A stretch of DNA of 64,000 nt, taken from positions 1 to 64,000 of the forward strand of contig NZ_CP009501.1 in NCBI RefSeq assembly GCF_000969885.1. The letters are read 5' to 3'. This document shows positions 18,549-28,332 of this stretch, piece by piece (the stretch's first letter is position 1; each line of letters opens with the position of its first letter). The position numbers were made by a program, and so were the translations under genes. Source of the stretch: Methanosarcina thermophila TM-1 (GTDB lineage: Archaea; Halobacteriota; Methanosarcinia; Methanosarcinales; Methanosarcinaceae). Below the pieces are notes generated by a model that did no database searches, was not told where the DNA came from, and worked only from the letters and a program-made list of their open reading frames with translations.

Positions 18549-19391
18549 TTATCTTTCCTTATTCAGGTGAGACAGTGAACTTGCAAGCATTATGGCTTTC
18601 GTAAAATGTCCACCTACCCTTGATGTGTCGACAAAAACGAAGTCGTCCATCAGTACCGGAGCTCCAAGACCATCGCCTCCACCCAGGAAAGCAAGTGTCC
18701 TGAAGATCAGGTTTCCAGAGATTCCGTCAGGGGCAATTATAAAGTTCGATTCTTTTATGGCATCTTCAATAAGAATTGTATAATGCTTGGCATTGATGCC
18801 GAGTTCTTGAGCTCGCCTTGTTACGAATTCTCCGTCCGCAAGGGACCTGTCTACACGTTTGTTCCTTCCTATATCTCCAATCCTGCCTCCGGAAAGCACG
18901 CCGACAGCAGGCTCTACCCCGAATCTCCTTATATGTTCAGCACCAAGAGTTATAATTCTAAGCTTATCTACAATGGTGTTCCCTTCATCGATTCCTACAG
19001 GGGCGAGAAAGAAAGGTTTCCCATCAACCGTGAGGAGTAGGGCAAGCCGGCAAATTCCTTTCTTTCCTAGAGCTTTTTTGAGATGTGCAAGGGCTTCTGA
19101 AGCCGTTGCAGTACCTCTAATTACTGCATCGACCTTTCTTGAGATCATAAGTTCTACGAGAGTTTTTTCGGGGTTGTCCGTGTCCACTACTTCAAGTTTT
19201 GTACCAATCTCATCGATTTCTTTCTTGATTCCCACCAGGACAACCTGTGCATATCCCAGTTCCTGGGCTTTCCAGGCACTCTCGAGCAATTTGGGGTTCG
19301 GGTTTCTTATCCCCATAGCCACTCTGGCTCTGTTCACCCTGGCTCTCCTTTCGATAGTCTCAAGGAGAGCACCTATATTATTATTTTCCAT
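18549..19391 (-). CDS. mtxX: MtxX, phosphotransacylase-like methanogen protein
   Basis: 280 residues from ATG 19391 (ATG 19397 is equally possible). Belongs to the methanogen marker protein 4/MtxX family, distantly related to phosphate acetyl/butyryltransferases: [48 protein letters not shown] and the C-terminal [29 protein letters not shown]. First gene of mtxXAH. Its biochemical role is not established. The frame extends further upstream, but those codons lie in a leader with strong hairpins and do not look coding. Confidence 0.88.
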   Translation of the reverse strand: MENNNIGALLETIERRARVNRARVAMGIRNPNPKLLESAWKAQELGYAQVVLVGIKKEIDEIGTKLEVVDTDNPEKTLVELMISRKVDAVIRGTATASEALAHLKKALGKKGICRLALLLTVDGKPFFLAPVGIDEGNTIVDKLRIITLGAEHIRRFGVEPAVGVLSGGRIGDIGRNKRVDRSLADGEFVTRRAQELGINAKHYTILIEDAIKESNFIIAPDGISGNLIFRTLAFLGGGDGLGAPVLMDDFVFVDTSRVGGHFTKAIMLASSLSHLNKER

Positions 19392-19467
19392 ATACATCCG
19401 GACTGTTGTGTAAGATCTTAAGTAGTTCAAAAAAAGTAAAACTCGATCATTAATTAATTTTGTCCCT

Positions 19468-19532
19468 CCCGAGTTCCGTATCGGGATCACAGAAAATCGA
19501 AAATTTTCTGGAAGTTTGCACTGCAAGTGCAA
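19468..19532. promoter_or_regulatory. Three consecutive hairpins between mtxX and rfcL
   Basis: In 65 bases: CCCGA/TCGGG (19468-19485), CAGAAAAT/ATTTTCTG (19490-19510) and TTGCACT/AGTGCAA (19516-19532). They lie 77-141 bases before the mtxX start (minus strand) and 230 bases before rfcL, so they would be in an mtx leader or act as protein sites. The remaining divergent gap shows no gene. Confidence 0.35.
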
Positions 19533-19761
19533 TAGCACGGTTCATTTCGCTTGCCTCATTAGTTCAAGCGGACTATTTGGGAATTGGAAATTTCTATTTT
19601 TATCAGAGCAAAAAGGCTTTAATACATACGGAAGTGTAGTTTTAGTGTTATTGTTTAAAATCGGTATTGGAAGATGGCAGGAGTAAAACCTTTTTACATG
19701 GTGAAAAGATTAAAATGTATAGAATTAAGAATGAGTTCTTTTTTTATTGGTATGGTTTAAG

Positions 19762-21666
19762 ATGACACTGGCGATTGAATGGGCTGAAAAATACCGCCCC
19801 CAGACCCTGAAGGAGATCGTGGGGAACAAGAAGGCGGTGCAGGATTTGCGAACCTGGGCTGAGAAGTGGCTTTCAGGCATTCCCGAGAAAAGAGCAGTGA
19901 TCCTTCTGGGACCTGCAGGGGTAGGGAAAACCTCTACTGCCCATGCCCTTGCCCGCGATATGGGTTGGGAAGTAATTGAGCTCAATGCAAGCGACCAGAG
20001 AACTGCAGGGGTTATCGAGAAAGTTGCGGGATCGGCAGCTTCAATGAATACCCTCTTTGGAGGAAAACGCCTGATAATTCTGGATGAAGCGGACAACCTT
20101 CACGGGACTGCTGACCGGGGTGGAATGCGGGCTATTGCAGGGATTATAAAGAATACGCTGCAGCCTATAGTGCTGATTGTAAACGATGTTTATGGACTGA
20201 CTCCTACTATCCGGAACCTCTGTCAGGAAATAAAGTTTGGATCAGTACAGAGCCGTTCTATGATTCCTGCTTTGAAGAAGATCTGTGAGAGCGAAAAAAT
20301 TTTATGTAGTCCGGACGCAATCCAGCAAATTGCTGAAAATGCAGGAGGCGACCTCAGAAGTGCAATCAATGACCTTCAGGCTGCAGCAAGTGGAAGGGAA
20401 GTGCTGGAAGTCGAGGATATCAGCACTTCAAGCAGGGATGTCAAAGAAAACATCTTCAAGGTAATGCAGAGAATATTTAAGAGCACAGACTGTAAAAAAG
20501 CCCTGGAAGCTACTTACGGGCTTGATGAGAGCCCTGAAGACCTTATACACTGGATTGATGAAAACCTGCCTGCCCAATATGCTTCTAAGGACGGGGATCT
20601 GGGAGATATAAGAACCGGTTTCGGGTATCTTTCCAGGGCTGATCTTTACCTTGGGCGCGTAAAAAAACGCCAGAACTACGGCATGTGGAGATATGCAAGC
20701 ATGCTGATGGTCTGCGGAGCTGCAATCTCAAAGACAAAACCCTATCCCGGATTTATCAAGTATCAATCTCCTTCTCTGTGGAGAAAGATGGGGCAGATAC
20801 GATCGAGACGAGATCTAAGGGACAATATAGCTTCTAAAATTGGAGAACACAGCTTCGAGTCCATGCGTTATTCCCGAGACAACCTGCTTGAGCTTTACTC
20901 TCGCATGTTAAAGGAAGAAGAATCTGCAGTTGAGATTACTGCAGCCCTGGGGCTTGAGCTTGAGGAATTAATATATCTCTCGGGGAGCACAAAAGCCAGC
21001 AAAAAGCTACAGAAAATTTACGACAGAGCGCAGGAACTCCTTCTTGAAGGAAAAGGGCAATCCGATGACGTGGAGTTTTGGAATCCTTCTCCTTCAATCG
21101 AGAGTAAAGAGATGCCTTCTGGCTGTGCATTTAATACCGCTGAGGAGAAAACCGGGAAGTATTCTGAAAAATCTGATGAATCCGATTCAAAAACTGCCCG
21201 GGGTGGACAAAAAACCCTTAATTTTGGCGTCGCTATTTCGCCGGAAACCTCCCTGGAAATAACAAATTCGAGAAATAAGAATTCTGATGCCAATATTCCT
21301 TATAGTTTTACTTCAGACACACTTTTACCTGACAGTTTGACTTCAGATTCTCTAAATCAGGAGAAGTCTCAGGAAGAGGTTGGTGAAATCGGGTTTATAT
21401 CTAACAGTTTTAAGTCAGACAACCCTAAGCTAGATAATCTTCGGAGTGCTTCCTCCCTGCCTGAGTTCTTTGAGAGTGAAACCTTCCCTGCTCCTGAAAG
21501 TATAGAAAGCGTTACCTCTCCTGAACTCTCAAAGCCGAAGGAACCTGTGAACTGTAAGCCCGTTATCAAAAACGCTCCTGACAAACCTGAAAATCCTGAG
21601 GCAGAGACCAGTGAAGCTCCTAAGAAAACCGGGTCGAAAACGCAAAAAACGCTTTTCGACTTCTAA
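19762..21666 (+). CDS. rfcL: Replication factor C large subunit
   Basis: Clamp-loader subunit that opens the PCNA ring with the small subunit RfcS. From ATG 19762 it is 634 residues. N-terminal AAA+ ATPase: [17 protein letters not shown], Walker [10 protein letters not shown], Walker B LIILDEAD, sensor region [12 protein letters not shown], then the collar domain. The C-terminal ~200 residues are low-complexity, Ser/Glu/Pro-rich and probably disordered, ending in a PCNA-interaction motif KTQKTLFDF. The length fits Methanosarcina RfcL with its long tail. A TTG at 19747 would add five residues; ATG 19762 starts at the family N-terminus MTLAIEW. Confidence 0.96.
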   Translation: MTLAIEWAEKYRPQTLKEIVGNKKAVQDLRTWAEKWLSGIPEKRAVILLGPAGVGKTSTAHALARDMGWEVIELNASDQRTAGVIEKVAGSAASMNTLFGGKRLIILDEADNLHGTADRGGMRAIAGIIKNTLQPIVLIVNDVYGLTPTIRNLCQEIKFGSVQSRSMIPALKKICESEKILCSPDAIQQIAENAGGDLRSAINDLQAAASGREVLEVEDISTSSRDVKENIFKVMQRIFKSTDCKKALEATYGLDESPEDLIHWIDENLPAQYASKDGDLGDIRTGFGYLSRADLYLGRVKKRQNYGMWRYASMLMVCGAAISKTKPYPGFIKYQSPSLWRKMGQIRSRRDLRDNIASKIGEHSFESMRYSRDNLLELYSRMLKEEESAVEITAALGLELEELIYLSGSTKASKKLQKIYDRAQELLLEGKGQSDDVEFWNPSPSIESKEMPSGCAFNTAEEKTGKYSEKSDESDSKTARGGQKTLNFGVAISPETSLEITNSRNKNSDANIPYSFTSDTLLPDSLTSDSLNQEKSQEEVGEIGFISNSFKSDNPKLDNLRSASSLPEFFESETFPAPESIESVTSPELSKPKEPVNCKPVIKNAPDKPENPEAETSEAPKKTGSKTQKTLFDF

Positions 21667-21951
21667 TTCTACTTTTGATCTGTAGTTGATTTGTAGTAAT
21701 TATTCTACTTCTAATCTCTAAAGCCTCTCATTCTATTTCTCTTACCACCTGTTCAATTTGCCAGTTTCCTTTTGATTTTTTTGCCCTTTGTCAATGGTAA
21801 AATTGCTAAACTGGCTTCTTTTTCCTGGTTGTCAGTGTCATAAAGGGCTTTCTTATCTATATGGAATTGATTAGAAGAAGCTGTGACAATACAGTTTACA
21901 AAAAAAGTTTTTGATTCTCAGGAATATTGTAAAAATAGACAAAGAAAAGTT

Positions 21952-22111
21952 GTGAGCGGGTTGAAGAGTTTGGGGGAGTAGTTGGGGGAATGTTGGGGGA
22001 ATAGTTGGGGGAATGTTGGGGGAATAGTTGGGGGAATGTTGGGGGAATAGTTGGGGGAATAGTTGGGGGATATGGGTTTGGGTTATACTATGGAAAAAGA
22101 GACCCGCTCAC
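21952..22111 (+). repeat. G-rich tandem repeat inside a 10-bp inverted repeat
   Basis: Arms GTGAGCGGGT (21952-21961) and ACCCGCTCAC (22102-22111) enclose nine GGGGG runs (21972-22069) in TTGGGGGAAT(A)G units of 11-12 bases. Such G5 runs with 6-7-base spacers are strong G-quadruplex candidates on the plus strand. A shorter relative with the same arms is at 22702-22770. There is no gene between 21667 and 23253 that I can support apart from a relic. Confidence 0.8.
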
Positions 22112-22206
22112 TCGACATGAATAGCTATTCATAATATAAATAGTTTTTCATTTTATCTTTCGCTTTTTATAAATTCTAGTTATATGCTCTGACTCATCTC
22201 TTTAAA

Positions 22207-22620
22207 TCAGAGCTTACTTTCTGGGATTAAACTGTGTGAGTTATCACTCAGATAAATACTGAGTGGCTTCCTGAGGCATCCTTCCATTGGAGACAGGTCG
22301 TGCAGGCTCTCTACCCCACGTGCCGCAGGTGAAACCGAATATGGGCATGATATACTTGAGATGTTTATAGCTACTGTCTTCCACGGTTTAATTCCGATCC
22401 TTTCAGGAGAATTTTGCCGTATTATCCAACTTCCAGATATCAAACGTTACCTCGTTTGATTTCCGCTTTGACATTCGGCAAGATTCTTAAGAACTGTGAG
22501 ATTGTGGTGACAGCAAAATCTAATATTACAACGTTTGAAGGGATTTAATAATATAAAGAATAATAATTGTTAACCGTTTGGATGTTGACGTTATATCCTA
22601 AGCTAAAGACTTAGGGATTT
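22207..22620 (-). pseudogene. Possible remnant of an IS200/IS605-like element
   Basis: A minus-strand frame of 78 codons (22207-22443) has a protein-like end (ARGVESLHDLSPMEGC), slightly reminiscent of the variable C-terminal tails of TnpB proteins, but no catalytic motif remains. About 150 bases away is a hairpin CCTAAG-loop-CTTAGG (22597-22615), a type often found at ends of such elements. Both pieces are weak; I offer this as a hypothesis. Confidence 0.2.
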
Positions 22621-22701
22621 TACGCTTCTTCTTATAAAATGGCAGAATTAAAACCTGAAATTAAAACCTTAATATATGTTTCGATTCTGTTTAGAATAGA
22701 A

Positions 22702-22770
22702 TGAGCGGGTTGGGAAGTATGAATTGGAGGTGTTGGGGTTGGGGTTATCTAAAAAAGAGAGACCCGCTCA
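22702..22770 (+). repeat. Second, shorter copy of the AGCGGGT/ACCCGCT element
   Basis: Arms TGAGCGGGT (22702-22710) and ACCCGCTCA (22762-22770) enclose GGGAAG, TTGGAGG and two GTTGGGG units. The 3' flank GTTGGGGTT-GGGGTTATCTA...AAAGAGAGACCCGCTCAC parallels the 3' end of the first element, so the two are related. The rest of 22771-23253 contains no gene; it includes tRNA promoter sequence. Confidence 0.65.
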
Positions 22771-23253
22771 CAAATTACAACACGCTAATCTGCTATAAAT
22801 ACTTTTGCTGTACGGTTTTATCCATCCAGAACAATATTCCTGTCTGTATTTTGAATTGTCTAAGTTCCTGAAGGCAGGTATACTTAATTCCAGCTTTTCA
22901 TCTTTCCTATATAAAAGAAGCAGGTGTTGAGGTTGATGTATATGATTTCTTTTATATAACAGGAGTATTGGTTAGAGTGGCAAATGTTTTATCCAATGAA
23001 TAAATATTTTTTTATGGTGTGTGAAGGGGTTTGATGCAGTAAGATTCTCACTTATTGTAGTAAGAGCTTCTCATTCAGTGAGACAACAGTCTCACTTAGC
23101 GCAACAAAAATTTTATCAAATGATTAAATATCCAATTTTTGCGGTAATTGTTTCTCAGATAAGCTTTGAGGCTCTCTCCTAACAAAAAAGATATATACAA
23201 CTAGTGACATTTTGGTCTTGCACTTAGGGCGATTCAACAAATGCAGGCAAAAT

Positions 23254-23327
23254 GGGCTCGTGGTCTAGTCGGTCATGACATCGCCTTTACACGGCGGGGA
23301 TCCTGAGTTCGAATCTCAGCGGGCCCA
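23254..23327 (+). tRNA. tRNA-Val (anticodon TAC)
   Basis: The acceptor stem GGGCTCG pairs with CGGGCCC (one G-T pair), discriminator A at 23327. The anticodon arm TCGCC-TTTACAC-GGCGG presents TAC, and the T arm carries GTTCGAATC. CCA is not encoded, as is common in archaea. Preceded by a TATA-like AAGATATATACAAC about 65 bases upstream. Confidence 0.97.
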
Positions 23328-23663
23328 TGCTATTTATCCTTTATATCACTTCTAGTTTAATTAGCAATACTTTTTTTATGGCTTTTTTATAGTTTAACCT
23401 TAAATTTACTTTTTGAGCAGCTTTTCTGTTTTTCCTTTTTATACTTAGTATATACTCTTCGTTAAATTTATAATATATTTTGAAAAGATTAAACGATAGC
23501 TGTCTCTATTTTTCTCTCTGGCAATTTCTATTTTTTTGGCCGCAAATGAGATCCTGTCAGTTAAAAACTTTTTTCTTTATAACTTGACATTATATATGAC
23601 ACTGATATTGTTATATAGAAAGGGGACGATTTAGATTAAGAATCTTTGTTACCTACAAAAAGA

Positions 23664-23688
23664 TACGCTTTAATATTTTTAAAGCGTA
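23664..23688. promoter_or_regulatory. Perfect 10-bp inverted repeat before winged-helix gene
   Basis: TACGCTTTAA-TATTT-TTAAAGCGTA, 25 bases, centred ~60 bases before the start of the downstream regulator and downstream of two TATA-like sequences (23590-23597, 23611-23618). It could be an operator for autoregulation or a leader hairpin. Confidence 0.4.
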
Positions 23689-23736
23689 CTTTCTTGCAAA
23701 GATTATTTTGAGATCTACCGTGGGGGAGGAGTTAGT

Positions 23737-23964
23737 ATTAAGAGAAGGAGCAGAACTGATATCGCAGTAGATATTTTAAGAGTAGCGATGAACGGAGCAA
23801 AGAAAACTCATATTGTATATGAAGTCAATCTTAACTTTAATATTGCTCAGAAATACCTCGAAATGTTGAAAGAAAAAGAGCTCATAAGACACGAAAATGG
23901 ACTTTTCATCACTACTGACAAAGGAAAAGTTTTTCAGGAAATGGCTAAGGAACTTAAGCTCTGA
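23737..23964 (+). CDS. Small winged-helix DNA-binding protein
   Basis: 75 residues, an archaeal winged-helix domain: KRRSRTDIAVDILRVA at the start, then KKTHIVYEVNLNFNIAQKYLEML, KEKELIRHENGLFITTDKGKVFQ and a C-terminal helix. The frame has no ATG, GTG or TTG at a suitable place. The very strong site GGGGGAGGAG (23722-23731) lies 5 bases before an in-frame ATT (23737), which gives the family N-terminus. The first internal Met (ATG 23788) would remove the first helix. Probably a transcription regulator. Confidence 0.65.
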   Translation: MKRRSRTDIAVDILRVAMNGAKKTHIVYEVNLNFNIAQKYLEMLKEKELIRHENGLFITTDKGKVFQEMAKELKL

Positions 23965-24221
23965 GCAGCTTTAAGCTCTGAGCAACTCTCAATCTATTTT
24001 AATTTTTTGCCAACTTTTCCCATCTTTTTCTTTTTTTCAATTCTCCATTCTCATTGTATTCTAATCGACTTTTCTCTGCTTCACCATTTCTTTAGTTTCC
24101 ACCTTGTGATTTTCTGCCATGCGGCGATAAGAAAAAGTGTCCGAAGGGTAATTCAGAAATATTATTCCTGAATTATAATGCGCTTCGGTATAAATAAAAG
24201 CAGTTTAGAAACATATATACT

Positions 24222-24668
24222 ATGGCGATGAAAGCACCTTTTTTAGGCTTTACATTACTGAAATCGCCCTGGGGGTCGAGTGCTAAAACACCTTTTGACA
24301 GGTTAACGGCCGTTTTTAAAGAGCCTTATGTAGGAAGTCAAAAGATAAGGATTAGAGATTATGATGTAGCTTTCGGGGTCTCTTCAGACAAAAGAGAAGG
24401 AGACGTATATTATCCTGGCAGGATTATACCCTGTGATATTGGTTTTATAGCGACTCTCACATGGTCTGAGGTTCCCGCTATCGTGAAGGAGGCAACTGGG
24501 AAGCAGGATGGCACTTATATCAAGGGGGACCTCAAAATCTGTCAGTATCCTTTTTATGGGAAGGCTGTGGATAATGCTGTTTCTGGAACTGAAGATTGTC
24601 AGGATGTAGACTATGCGGCACAATCTGATATGCTTTCCAAAATTTCTCACGGAAATCCTACCCTGTGA
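24222..24668 (+). CDS. Unknown 148-residue protein
   Basis: A soluble-looking protein with an N-terminal MAMKAPFLGF and segments such as KIRIRDYDVAFGVSSDKREGD, DVYYPGRIIPCDIGF and YIKGDLKICQYPFYG; three cysteines in the last third. I recognise no family. A TATA box (TATAAATA, 24189-24196) centred 29 bases before ATG implies a transcript start at or next to the start codon, so it may be translated leaderless; no Shine-Dalgarno is visible. It precedes the Cdc48 ATPase by 125 bases, but that gene has its own ribosome site. Confidence 0.6.
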   Translation: MAMKAPFLGFTLLKSPWGSSAKTPFDRLTAVFKEPYVGSQKIRIRDYDVAFGVSSDKREGDVYYPGRIIPCDIGFIATLTWSEVPAIVKEATGKQDGTYIKGDLKICQYPFYGKAVDNAVSGTEDCQDVDYAAQSDMLSKISHGNPTL

Positions 24669-24792
24669 ATTTAAAAGTCTTTCTAAGGAGGCACAGAAGG
24701 CAAACAAATTAAATTAGCCAGCCTGAAAACTGCTGGGCTCATCTTTATAAGAATTTCCTGACATCTTTATTGAGGGAGAGGGGGGTATTAAT

Positions 24793-27087
24793 TTGACTGA
24801 TAAGGATAAAACAACAGTAAAATTGAAAGTTGCGGAAGCCGATCAACGAGATGTCGGAAAGGGCATTGTCCGGATAGATGAAAGCTTCCGGGAAAAATTA
24901 GGTCTCAAGCCCTTCGATGTTGTGGAAATCAGAGGAGGGAAATCTACTTCTGCACTGATAGGTCGTCCGTATCCTAGTGATTCTGGTCTTGATATCATAC
25001 GTATGGATGGGCTCATCCGCACCAATGCAAAAACCAGTATAGGAGAATATGTGGAGATTCGCAAAGCCGACTGGAAAGAAGCAAAAAATGTAACTCTAGC
25101 GCCTGTTGCCAAAGGTATTCAAATCTATGCTCCCAGCGAAACTCTTAAAGCTATATTCATGAATCGTACGGTTTCAAAGGGGGATTTTATTTCAACCACA
25201 AGCTTAAGGAAATCGAGAGAGAGGGAGACCCTGGGTAAAGGAGTGATGTTCGAGGATTTTTTCCAGGATTTCTTTGGCCAGGGTTTTGGTCCATCTTTCG
25301 GGCTCGGAGAAATAAAACTGCAGGTAGTTTCTACTTCTCCATCAGGAATAGTAAAGATTACAGACTTAACACAAGTAGAGCTTTTGCCTGAAGCGACTGA
25401 AGTAACCCCTGAGCAGAATATTCCTTCTGTTATGTATGAAGATTTGGGTGGGGTCAAAGAAGCTATTGGGAAAGTCAGAGAAATGATAGAGCTGCCTTTG
25501 AAACACCCTGAACTTTTTGACAGGCTCGGGATCGATGCCCCAAAAGGAGTATTGCTCCACGGCCCGCCCGGCACAGGCAAAACAATGCTTGCAAAAGCAG
25601 TAGCCAATGAGTCAGATGCCTACTTCATCTCTATTAACGGTCCAGAGATTATGTCAAAATACTACGGTGAATCCGAAAGGGCGATAAGGGAGATTTTCGA
25701 GGATGCAGAAAGGAATGCTCCTGCGATTATTTTTCTTGATGAGATCGATTCCATTGCCCCTAAGAGAGCCGAAGTAACCGGAGAAGTCGAGAGAAGAGTA
25801 GTTGCTCAACTTCTCTCCCTGATGGATGGGCTTAAAGCTCGAAAAAATGTAATTGTCATAGGGTCTACTAACCGTCCTGAAGCTCTGGATGTAGCACTTC
25901 GCCGTCCAGGAAGGTTTGACCGGGAAATTGAACTGAGAGTCCCAGATACTGATGGAAGATTGGAGATTTTCCAGATCCACACAAGGGGCATGCCTCTTGC
26001 AGATGATGTAAACCTCATGGATTTTGCTCAAATAACGTATGGGTTTGTTGGAGCTGACATTGCAGCCCTGTGCAGAGAAGCAGCCATGAGTTCTTTGAGG
26101 CGGATTCTGCCGAAAATCAATCTTAATGAACCTGAAATCCCGGCTGAAATCTTGGATTCTCTGCAGGTAACAAGGGAAGATTTTGAAAATGCTCTTAAGG
26201 ATGTCCAGCCATCGGCAATAAGGGAAATCCTCATTGAAGTACCCACGGTGAGCTGGGATGACGTAGGGGGTCTGGAAGAAGTAAAAAGGCTACTGAAAGA
26301 GGTAGTGGAATGGCCACTTAAGAATCCAGAATCTTACAGGGACATAGGAGTTGAAGCTCCCAAAGGTGTCCTTCTATATGGGCCTCCAGGTACGGGAAAG
26401 ACTCTACTCGCAAAAGCAATAGCTCATGAATCCGATGCTAATTTTATCACAGCCAAAGGAAGCGATCTCCTTTCAAAATGGTATGGGGAATCTGAAAAAA
26501 GGATTGCTGAAGTTTTTACACGGGCAAGGCAGGTTGCCCCCTCGATTATTTTTCTGGATGAACTTGATTCGCTTGCACCTATTCGAGGGATTTCTACAGG
26601 GGAGCCCCAGGTTACGGCGAGAATCCTTAATCAGTTACTCTCGGAAATGGACGGACTTGAAGAACTCAGGGCTGTAGTGGTAATTGGCGCGACCAATCGC
26701 CCTGATGTCATCGACCCTGCCCTTATCCGTCCAGGGCGTTTTGATGAACTCATTCTCGTTCCAATTCCTGATGAGGGGGCTCGCAGGGAAATATTTAAAG
26801 TCCATACCGGGAAAATGTCGCTCGCAGAGGATGTTGATATCGAGAAACTCGTTTCCATGACCGATCAGTATACAGGTGCCGATATTGCAGCTGTGTGCAA
26901 GAAGGCAGGAAGGCTTGCTTTGCGCGAGGATCTTCATGCAAAAAATATCAAGCAGAGGCACTTCCTTAAAGCAATTGCAGAGACCGGTCCTTCCGTTACT
27001 CCTGATACTATGAAATATTACGAAGCTATAAAAGGTGAACTCAGGAAAAAGAAGTCAAAGGAAATAGAGAACCCTTCTTACATTTGA
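24793..27087 (+). CDS. Cdc48/VAT-type AAA ATPase
   Basis: A hexameric unfoldase that extracts and unfolds proteins, often for the proteasome. 764 residues: Cdc48 N-domain (about 8-185, [16 protein letters not shown]), D1 ATPase (about 210-450) and D2 ATPase (about 485-735). Each ATPase has Walker A GPPGTGKT and Walker [10 protein letters not shown] or IIFLDELDS, sensor GSTNRP or GATNRP, and RPGRFD. Between N and D1 is an insert with ...[18 protein letters not shown], Phe/Gly-rich and unusual. TTG 24793 follows GAGGGAGAGGGGGG. Length is normal for archaeal VAT. Confidence 0.95.
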   Translation: MTDKDKTTVKLKVAEADQRDVGKGIVRIDESFREKLGLKPFDVVEIRGGKSTSALIGRPYPSDSGLDIIRMDGLIRTNAKTSIGEYVEIRKADWKEAKNVTLAPVAKGIQIYAPSETLKAIFMNRTVSKGDFISTTSLRKSRERETLGKGVMFEDFFQDFFGQGFGPSFGLGEIKLQVVSTSPSGIVKITDLTQVELLPEATEVTPEQNIPSVMYEDLGGVKEAIGKVREMIELPLKHPELFDRLGIDAPKGVLLHGPPGTGKTMLAKAVANESDAYFISINGPEIMSKYYGESERAIREIFEDAERNAPAIIFLDEIDSIAPKRAEVTGEVERRVVAQLLSLMDGLKARKNVIVIGSTNRPEALDVALRRPGRFDREIELRVPDTDGRLEIFQIHTRGMPLADDVNLMDFAQITYGFVGADIAALCREAAMSSLRRILPKINLNEPEIPAEILDSLQVTREDFENALKDVQPSAIREILIEVPTVSWDDVGGLEEVKRLLKEVVEWPLKNPESYRDIGVEAPKGVLLYGPPGTGKTLLAKAIAHESDANFITAKGSDLLSKWYGESEKRIAEVFTRARQVAPSIIFLDELDSLAPIRGISTGEPQVTARILNQLLSEMDGLEELRAVVVIGATNRPDVIDPALIRPGRFDELILVPIPDEGARREIFKVHTGKMSLAEDVDIEKLVSMTDQYTGADIAAVCKKAGRLALREDLHAKNIKQRHFLKAIAETGPSVTPDTMKYYEAIKGELRKKKSKEIENPSYI

Positions 27088-27416
27088 GTAAGATCGGTAA
27101 GAGCACATTTTTATCTTCCTCTTATTTTTTCTGCTTGCCTATTAACCTACTTGCCTATTAACCTGCTTCTGCCTGTATATTTTTTAACTTATTTCCACCG
27201 AATGTTTACTGACTTACTTCTATATTTATTTAAGATCTTATTTTTTTACAACAATGCTAATTTTTTAGGTACTTTCAATGTATTAACTGACCGTTAAGGT
27301 CGACCTGTTTCTAAATTCTCCGATTTTTATCCGCATATTTTGTAGGGTCTTTCCGAAAACGATTTATCAGGATTAAACCTTCATTTATATTTAAACTTCA
27401 AAAATTATGTTAACCA

Positions 27417-27433
27417 ATGATATTAAATATCAT
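27417..27433. promoter_or_regulatory. 17-bp palindrome before HTH-CBS gene
   Basis: ATGATAT-TAA-ATATCAT ends 20 bases before the HTH-CBS start codon. The size and position suit a dimeric HTH repressor acting on its own promoter. Upstream (27088-27416) the gap holds only AT-rich DNA with a short repeat of TGCCTATTAACCT. Confidence 0.4.
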
Positions 27434-27453
27434 AATTACTATCGGTAATATAT

Positions 27454-28014
27454 ATGCAGCTTCCAACACCTGAAGATCTTAAAAAAAGAAGGAATGAACT
27501 CGGGCTTACTCAGAGCGACCTGGCTAAAAGGGCAGGAGTAAGCCAACCCCTTATAGCTCGCATCGAGTCAGGAGATGTGGATCCCAGGCTTTCAACTGTC
27601 AGGAAAATCCTTGATGCTTTTGATGAAGCTGAAAAGGAACAGCAGATTATTATAAGAGATCTGATGCATTCCCCTGTTATCCATGTCTCTCCAGATGATT
27701 CTGTGGAAGAAGTGGTGAACCTTATGCATACTCATGGTTTTTCACAGGTTCCTGTGCTTGATGGGGGCATCCCGGTTGGAAGTGTTTCAGAAGATATGAT
27801 AATAAAATTGATGGCAGAAAGTAAGAGAAAATCAATTTCTCATTTAAAAGTTTCCGAAATAATGGGGGAATCCTTCCCAACAGTATCTCCAAGTATTTCG
27901 ATTTCAGTCGTCTCGCATATCCTGGAAGGAAACCCTGCCGTGCTGGTAGTAGAAAAAGGAAAAGTCATTGGCCTCGTAACAAAACACGATGTGATGAAAC
28001 TCCTGCAGGGTTAG
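27454..28014 (+). CDS. HTH (XRE-type) regulator with CBS domain pair
   Basis: 186 residues. Residues 1-60 form a Cro/C1-type helix-turn-helix (LKKRRNELGLTQSDLAKRAGVSQPLIARIESG). Residues ~68-185 are two CBS motifs (DLMHSPVIHVSPDDSVEEVV and EIMGESFPTVSPSISISVV), which bind adenosyl nucleotides or S-adenosylmethionine in relatives. No Shine-Dalgarno is present, suggesting a leaderless or very short-leader message. The palindrome just upstream may be its operator. After the gene, 28015-28332 shows nothing but AT-rich DNA. Confidence 0.92.
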   Translation: MQLPTPEDLKKRRNELGLTQSDLAKRAGVSQPLIARIESGDVDPRLSTVRKILDAFDEAEKEQQIIIRDLMHSPVIHVSPDDSVEEVVNLMHTHGFSQVPVLDGGIPVGSVSEDMIIKLMAESKRKSISHLKVSEIMGESFPTVSPSISISVVSHILEGNPAVLVVEKGKVIGLVTKHDVMKLLQG

Positions 28015-28332
28015 TTGCCGGAATTCACTTCCTGATGAGGCAATGTCCGAAACAGTCACGAAAGCACATTAATTATATACTAGGATATAATTAAAACTGA
28101 ACTCCAAATGGAATTTAATGCTTAATCTCAATAAAAAATTAATTTGTTAAAGCATGTTGAAGAATCCAAGGGATTGAGACATTAAAGTACCTTTTGGGTA
28201 TACTTTGTCGTACTGGCATAATTCTTAATTAACTCAGACGTGTAAAATTTTTAAATTTCAGAATTAATACAAGTGTTTTTAAATAAGTAGAAAATAAATC
28301 GATTAAATCTTGAAAAGTGGAGTATAATAAAT

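Noticed and set aside
21971-22070. Possible CRISPR array
   Set aside because: The units are 11-12 bases with no unique spacers; it is a simple G-rich tandem repeat.
19762-23253. Replication origin beside rfcL in the repeat-rich gap
   Set aside because: No Cdc6/Orc1 gene or origin recognition box-like repeats are visible; repeats and a clamp-loader gene alone do not support an origin.
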